Assembly (NCBI RefSeq): GCF_034470605.1
Contig: NZ_JARGYT010000046.1
Location: forward strand, 1 to 9,682
DNA length: 9,682 nt
Source: Cyrtobacter comes
GTDB lineage: Bacteria > Pseudomonadota > Alphaproteobacteria > Rickettsiales > Midichloriaceae
Reading direction: 5' to 3'
The position numbers were made by a program, and so were the translations under genes. This document shows positions 6,401 through 9,682 of this stretch, piece by piece (positions within the stretch are counted from its first letter, which is position 1; each line of letters starts with the position of its first letter). The notes under the pieces are model-generated. The model had not been told where the DNA came from. It worked only from the letters and a program-made list of their open reading frames with translations, and made no database searches.

Positions 6401-8977
6401 GAAGATAATAACGAAGCTATTGAGAATGATAATCTTAATAACGAAGCGCCAACTCATCGCCCATCTATTTGGGAAAAGACATATAATGTATTTTCATATT
6501 TTTTATCATCAAGTAATGCTCCGGATGAAAACAAGATGGTCCTAGAAGAGAGTATTCAGTCATCACACTCATCAGATGATGAGTATGCTTTGAAGAAAAT
6601 TGAAGTTACTCCACTAATGGACTTCACACATATTGGGAAAAAAGAAGGAGCTAAGACAGCCAAAAACATAATGAAATATGTAACTTATGAGAATATTGTT
6701 ATTGGAGCCGCACCTGGCCATAAATCAAAGCTTTTTGTTGATGATAATAATGATAACTGCGCATTTATCGTAAAAGATCTCAAATCTGGATATGTTTTTA
6801 TGGTATCAAATAATCATGTTGATGTACGTAATAGTGCGTTTTTAGATTCTGATACATCACCAAAATATATTAGTGATAAAGCATGGGATCCATTGTTTGA
6901 AAACACTGATAAAAATTTACCTGAATCATCATCACTCAAAGAACGCATGTCATTAATCCATCTTAATGAGTACCAGAAATTAGGATCAGGTATTAGTGAT
7001 CATGACTTAGATACTACGTATAATGACTTTGATACAAAGGGTATTATAAAAGGGTTAGATCACGTTATATCTTCTATAGATAACCTTAAGATTTTGGAAA
7101 ATGTCATTTACATCAGTGAAGACTCTAAATTTAAAGAGTTTATGTTAAACTTAATTGATGGTCATAAGAGTGGGCACATATCCCTCTCTTCCACATATAA
7201 TGATTTTAAAAATGATTTTAAAAATTTTGTTGAACATAAAAACGTATGCAAGCCTGATATTTTAGACCTTCTAAAACAGCAAGAGCCTGTCGAAAACCGT
7301 GATTCTAATGATGACATTAGTTTGCGAGAAAGGGTGATGAAGCTAGGAGATCATATATATTTTAGTGCTAAATCTCATAATGATCTAGAACAGCTAGATA
7401 TTAAAGAGCGTCTTGCAAGAGTTAGCCATATGAACTCACGTTCCTCAATTGGCGATGCATATAAAGAACAAAATGATGATCTTGGTGATAGTTCTAAAAC
7501 CGGATACGAGCAAAAACCTTATACCACTCGGGATTTATTACCTGGTAAACAAAAATGTTACGCTCCTAATTACGTTTTTAAAGTTGAGCGAGAAAATAAA
7601 GATTATTGCATTAAAGGAAAAAACTTCTATTACCTTATAACCGAAGATTTGGCTTATGATAATCAAGCACGGCCTGGGTCAGATCGTCTATTTGCTTCCT
7701 GGCTCCCTTCAGTAGATAATGAACAACATTCCTGGAAACCTTCTCCATATATTACAAAGTATTTTGCTGACTACTTTGATGATAGCGCCTCACATTCTAA
7801 TGATGCTTCTTCCTTTTATATATCTGATTATTCACCTCTTACTGACTCTTTACCCAACCCTGAAGCGGGCTTTAAATCTCTTACTGTATCATATACTGGC
7901 AAAGTCCATATGGGATCAATGCACTTTGATGCATTAATTACATATTGTGGTGCCGCAAAGTCATGCGATCGATTCTATGCTATTTTTAGATCTGTTAAGT
8001 CTACTACAGAACTAAAAATACAAAATATAGAAACTGGCGAAGAGATGTCTGTATCTATGGAGCCAAAAACTGAAATAACCGTAGATCTTGTTAAGATTCA
8101 GAATTATTTACACATTTCATCTAAAGTCTTGAAGCCATTAGATTTAGTGGCAAATATCTTGAGAGCAATGTCTAAACCTACATATGAAAATCTAAAAGAT
8201 GTATATTCAGGATCTTTGCATACATATACACTCTTTAATGGATTTAATAACGTAGCTATGATTGGTACTGGATTCTCAATTGTAGTTGATACCGCGCCAA
8301 AAATATTTGAAGGAAAATATTCAGAGGCGGCGTGGTCAGGAAGCACAGTAGTAGCCGGTATATTAGTTTATAGCATAGCAGTTCCTAAGGCTATATCACA
8401 TATAAGCCCAAAACTTGCTATTACTTATAATATTCTTACCACTTCTTATATTATGCTGGCATCCTCAAGCAATTTGCTTAAATTGCTTGCTGAATTTAGC
8501 GATGAGAAGTTTTACTATGAGGCATCAACGGCTCAAATGGATTTTGGTAAATTTGTAGCTTCAACACTTTCTTATATAATTCCAGACTCAGTACACAATT
8601 TTACTGCAGATGCTTGTTATTATACTAGCAAGTCAGAATATTTCAAATTACTTGCTTCTGTTGATCCTAAGATATCTAAAGATGTGCCAGAAAAACTATA
8701 TAAATATATATATTTACCATTCATTGAACAACAACATTCTAAAAATACTGCTGTGGCTGGTGAGTTTAATAAAACAATAGTTAATATAACATTATCTGAA
8801 GGCAAAGGGTATATATGCTTAAGACCTAACGCCACTGTTTCTGCTGAGCAAAGTTACCATTGCTATGAAAGCGATAAAGATGAAGTTTACACAGTTATCG
8901 AATCTTCTAATGGTTTAGAGTTTACAGCAGTATATCAAAATAATCCGTGTATTGATGGTATTTGCTACTCTTATTAG
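3458..8977 (+). CDS. Giant hypothetical protein, coiled-coil N-half, hydrophobic Cys-bearing C-end
   Basis: 1839 residues from TTG 3458-3460, with GGAG only two bases before it; the first in-frame ATG is at 3485. No family recognised. In order: a helical, Lys/Asn/Asp-rich N-half; a strongly charged coiled coil at about 277-325 (runs of Lys and Glu); a second Lys/Glu helix at about 378-433; an Asn/Asp/Lys helical stretch with a 12-bp in-frame repeat (KNFDKNFDKNFYK, near 728-740); a low-complexity linker SKSKEVSKPKEESKSED (967-983) running to about 1048; a mixed region (about 1080-1590) likely richer in beta structure and aromatics; hydrophobic segments near 1627-1646 and 1651-1674 that could span a membrane; and a tail with several cysteines ending PCIDGICYSY. 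No N-terminal signal peptide is visible, so export, if any, would use another route. Probably the continuation of the 2319-3449 gene, giving about 2219 residues. A role in host interaction is inference from size, linkers, membrane-like segments and lineage restriction. Confidence 0.8.
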   Translation: MRKIIALVDMRLSKTNTVINNAEHPKDIFNAIFLNNGELVKSQLENISFRLSGIEQELSANDDGPGYDNKISNKLNSITESIDSDIKNIVLSASSLIIQRPAIDFLHFKLTSFFHALNTVQTRIEWMGDISKKFFKKFQTFLSDDSKKFDIQEIRDEVGYDGSINNILKYDIKYDEELSIVHNLMKFGIHLKAIRQNKINAESTSGSIQHKIHSIDERLSDITANKLPNILGEIRDSQGNWEKIPYDIADAFKLSDFFIKQREELLDKYKEILIEYKEFKKAKEDLKSEKKKLGKKDKEQRESDLEKQEKKLEKKIKKYNTIVKNDDKGLVEDCELKNIKNKNAKNEILKLFIKTEYDNESDLRLLSELKSYKCSKLEDLDWNTKKIKTFLNAEYENIKKLGSLIEEKTKTTEKLSNKKSQLEQEKQDLMEYQGTDSTLWKDSLSKREAKVIKNIKKIFTKDGFIDNLIEWSESIRNSDDIENTNHLYKDYINIHLSNTVIKPLMKIKAGHDVSYNDVMDSLRGIDTLYDDQKTCEITATYLAKKFKDQNQLPEYTNTIQSFLNDNTGSDVQDIRLSKSNYKEIQELSKNIFLTSNKSLAKAGTVLYKSKAYNVSDCFKTILPILEKMVNIKKNYTNYTDLHNDLLFILSDLNLSSVLINQHVNSEHDSIYIGLLFNDGELDSKYRNLFKYENVDLEFNINNQQNTLTDFNNAFSDLLKDIKSIIKNKNFDKNFDKNFYKKLTTTQEAETLKAHNVYYQNTKPFNDFIKKIKKINEGELQKKIMSASGSIIKFINDAHNTNPTKFFDIKNEVYATSYLNAKNYPVDMPLMLEHFGVALIRSIVNCQKTDENLWNSYYSEALIKLIDEIFSKLLVDKNMQELPMNLNEIAPQIGIYGNPRADSFQAHSILGTYLSEHIDSTWTKVINEIAFNIIRGTTENALSLYKVLNDYYINHRDEEDARYNIEMSKSKEVSKPKEESKSEDNNEAIENDNLNNEAPTHRPSIWEKTYNVFSYFLSSSNAPDENKMVLEESIQSSHSSDDEYALKKIEVTPLMDFTHIGKKEGAKTAKNIMKYVTYENIVIGAAPGHKSKLFVDDNNDNCAFIVKDLKSGYVFMVSNNHVDVRNSAFLDSDTSPKYISDKAWDPLFENTDKNLPESSSLKERMSLIHLNEYQKLGSGISDHDLDTTYNDFDTKGIIKGLDHVISSIDNLKILENVIYISEDSKFKEFMLNLIDGHKSGHISLSSTYNDFKNDFKNFVEHKNVCKPDILDLLKQQEPVENRDSNDDISLRERVMKLGDHIYFSAKSHNDLEQLDIKERLARVSHMNSRSSIGDAYKEQNDDLGDSSKTGYEQKPYTTRDLLPGKQKCYAPNYVFKVERENKDYCIKGKNFYYLITEDLAYDNQARPGSDRLFASWLPSVDNEQHSWKPSPYITKYFADYFDDSASHSNDASSFYISDYSPLTDSLPNPEAGFKSLTVSYTGKVHMGSMHFDALITYCGAAKSCDRFYAIFRSVKSTTELKIQNIETGEEMSVSMEPKTEITVDLVKIQNYLHISSKVLKPLDLVANILRAMSKPTYENLKDVYSGSLHTYTLFNGFNNVAMIGTGFSIVVDTAPKIFEGKYSEAAWSGSTVVAGILVYSIAVPKAISHISPKLAITYNILTTSYIMLASSSNLLKLLAEFSDEKFYYEASTAQMDFGKFVASTLSYIIPDSVHNFTADACYYTSKSEYFKLLASVDPKISKDVPEKLYKYIYLPFIEQQHSKNTAVAGEFNKTIVNITLSEGKGYICLRPNATVSAEQSYHCYESDKDEVYTVIESSNGLEFTAVYQNNPCIDGICYSY
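5639..5674 (+). repeat. 12-bp tandem repeat x3 inside the giant gene
   Basis: AAAAATTTTGAT is present at 5639-5650 and 5651-5662 exactly, and at 5663-5674 with one change (G to T). Being a multiple of three it adds Lys-Asn-Phe-Asp units without breaking the frame. The change turns the third Asp into Tyr. Confidence 0.9.
7199..7222 (+). repeat. 12-bp tandem repeat x2 inside the giant gene
   Basis: AATGATTTTAAA is repeated exactly at 7199-7210 and 7211-7222, followed by a partial third copy. It encodes Asn-Asp-Phe-Lys twice and preserves the frame. Confidence 0.9.
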
Positions 8978-9055
8978 GATATCAGAAAATCATATAGTGT
9001 TTATAGAACTTTTGAAAGACCTAAAGGCTCAATCTTAGAGATACTACATATCAAG

Positions 9056-9089
9056 AGATAAAACTGGCAGCTGAATGCCAGTTTTATCT
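9056..9089 (+). terminator. Strong hairpin terminator of the giant gene
   Basis: A perfect 14-bp stem, AGATAAAACTGGCA (9056-9069) with TGCCAGTTTTATCT (9076-9089), encloses a six-base loop GCTGAA. The T-rich part lies in the 3' arm and continues as TCTATGG, so it could work in both directions. It lies about 80 bases after the TAG at 8975-8977, as expected for the end of that transcript. Confidence 0.75.
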
Positions 9090-9205
9090 TCTATGGCAGG
9101 CAATCCATTCTTATGGATAAAGTGGTTTATTTTATTAATAGGAGATACATTATTTGAAAATAACATAAAATCATACCACTCGATGTTTTTTATAAATGTT
9201 GTAAG

Positions 9206-9373
9206 GTGAAGAGTTCTGAATATGAAGGCTATGATGTTGAATGTAATAAGTTAGAAGTCGCTCTCCAAAACAATCAGCCAGGGGCAATGCAAGAAGCACT
9301 ATCTAAAATAAATAATAAGGAAAGGATTTGTGAGGTCTTAAATTCGAAACAATTTTTTGCTTCATCGTATTAA
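9206..9373 (+). CDS. Small orphan reading frame, possibly a broken gene
   Basis: 55 codons from GTG 9206-9208 to TAA 9371-9373. The product, with stretches VECNKLEVALQNNQPGAMQE and INNKERICEVL, has the amphipathic pattern of a real helical protein, and its codons match the giant gene. The frame is open further upstream to 9164 (Lys-Ile-Ile-Pro-Leu-Asp-Val-Phe-Tyr-Lys-Cys-Cys-Lys). A GGAG at 9141-9144 precedes TTG 9154-9156 (Leu/Met-Lys-Ile-Thr, then TAA), one frame away. A one-base change near 9160-9166 would join these into a protein of about 70 residues with a good ribosome-binding site. I therefore suspect a short gene that has taken a frameshift, but no family is recognised. It lies after the terminator, so it would need its own promoter, and none is clear. 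Confidence 0.4.
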   Translation: MKSSEYEGYDVECNKLEVALQNNQPGAMQEALSKINNKERICEVLNSKQFFASSY

Positions 9374-9442
9374 TTTAACTTAAATAACTATCTCTTTTGA
9401 CTTATAAAAAATGAAACATTATTAAACAATGATATTACCATC

Positions 9443-9613
9443 CTATAAATGTTGAGTAGAAGTAACCACTCCACGCAATAAATTACTATCCTCTACCAAA
9501 AAACATTCACACGAAAGCTGTTTAGTAATTATATCACTCAATGATTTTAGTATATCGCCAAACTGCACCTTTCTTTTTCCATCTATAGCTAATCCGGTAT
9601 AAAAGTGGTATGG
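9443..9613 (-). pseudogene. C-terminal fragment of an unrecognised gene, cut at an IS element
   Basis: On the minus strand an open frame runs from after the double stop near 9616 to TAG 9445-9443. It encodes 56 residues with no ATG, including PYHFYTGLAIDGKRKVQFGD, then ILKSLSDIITKQLS and ending GVVTSTQHL. Composition, the amphipathic helix ILKSLSDIITKQL and even codon use strongly suggest genuine protein sequence. The missing start lies just where the leader of an IS630-type transposase (ATG 9654, opposite strand) begins, so insertion of that element probably removed the 5' part. I do not recognise the family. The 9374-9442 spacer holds nothing I can identify. Confidence 0.45.
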
Positions 9614-9653
9614 TTATTACTGTGTGATTGGTGAGAGGTAATGAAGTAATAAA

Positions 9654-9682
9654 ATGACATACTCTATACAATTTCGAAAGAA
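9654..9682 (+). CDS. IS630-type transposase, N-terminal start (partial)
   Basis: ATG at 9654 begins Met-Thr-Tyr-Ser-Ile-Gln-Phe-Arg-Lys before the window ends. IS630-family transposases commonly open with this short Tyr-Ser-x-x-(Phe/Leu)-Arg-Lys segment ahead of a helix-turn-helix. The bases between 9614 and 9653 would then hold the terminal inverted repeat and transposase promoter. Only nine codons are visible, so the family call is tentative. It is supported by a similar motif in the remnant near position 160. Confidence 0.5.

Noticed and set aside
6704..6727. Gly-Ala-Ala-Pro-Gly-His-Lys-Ser (from residue 1083) looks like a Walker A P-loop.
   Set aside because: It lacks the Gly-x4-Gly-Lys-Ser/Thr spacing, and no Walker B was apparent.
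6779..6850. Ser-Asn-Asn-His-Val in the giant protein (His at residue 1120) recalls the HtrA/DegP catalytic-His motif Thr-Asn-Asn-His-Val, with a preceding FIVKDLKSGYVF.
   Set aside because: No matching Asp motif or Gly-Asn-Ser-Gly-Gly serine motif could be found downstream, so a serine protease call is not supported.
1..9682. tRNA genes, rRNA and CRISPR arrays.
   Set aside because: No T-loop consensus with matching acceptor stems, no rRNA-like sequence and no regularly spaced repeats were seen on either strand.

Overview
The window is AT-rich and looks like a chromosome fragment of an obligate intracellular alphaproteobacterium, most likely Rickettsiales or a similar symbiont. The evidence is an alphaproteobacterial-type ribosomal protein S21, a long-form QueF, very low GC, and sparse genes separated by decaying insertion sequences. 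The assignment to order is inference, because no rRNA or other strong phylogenetic marker is present.

Layout, left to right. Positions 1-690 are an insertion-sequence graveyard. It holds the 3' end of an IS5-type transposase (+), a frameshifted IS630-type N-terminus (-) and a broken IS1-type transposase (-). Positions 690-909 hold no gene, only a short tandem repeat and an imperfect hairpin. Positions 910-1957 are a compact minus-strand operon: a near-consensus promoter, rpsU (TTG start), then queF (GTG start) 12 bases later. Both products serve translation: S21 is a small-subunit ribosomal protein, and QueF makes the queuosine precursor preQ1 used to modify tRNA wobble positions. Positions 1958-2318 are intergenic, with a 15-bp tandem duplication, an unrecognised degenerate reading frame and a second, plus-strand promoter.

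Positions 2319-8977 are the main feature: two consecutive plus-strand reading frames of 376 and 1839 codons with no recognised family. The 3' end of the first overlaps open sequence in the frame of the second. Adding one A to an A5 run at 3404-3408 would join them into a single 2219-residue protein, so they most likely represent one giant gene with a frameshift. The product is mostly helical and Lys/Asp/Asn-rich. It has a lysine/glutamate coiled coil, a charged linker, a C-terminal hydrophobic region and a Cys-containing tail. A promoter before it and a 14-bp-stem terminator at 9056-9089 make it look like a self-contained transcription unit. It is the best candidate here for an undescribed system, perhaps a host-interaction protein, but no function can be read from the sequence.

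Positions 9090-9682 are again eroded: a small orphan frame (+), the C-terminal end of an unrecognised gene (-), and the first codons of an IS630-type transposase (+) running off the window.
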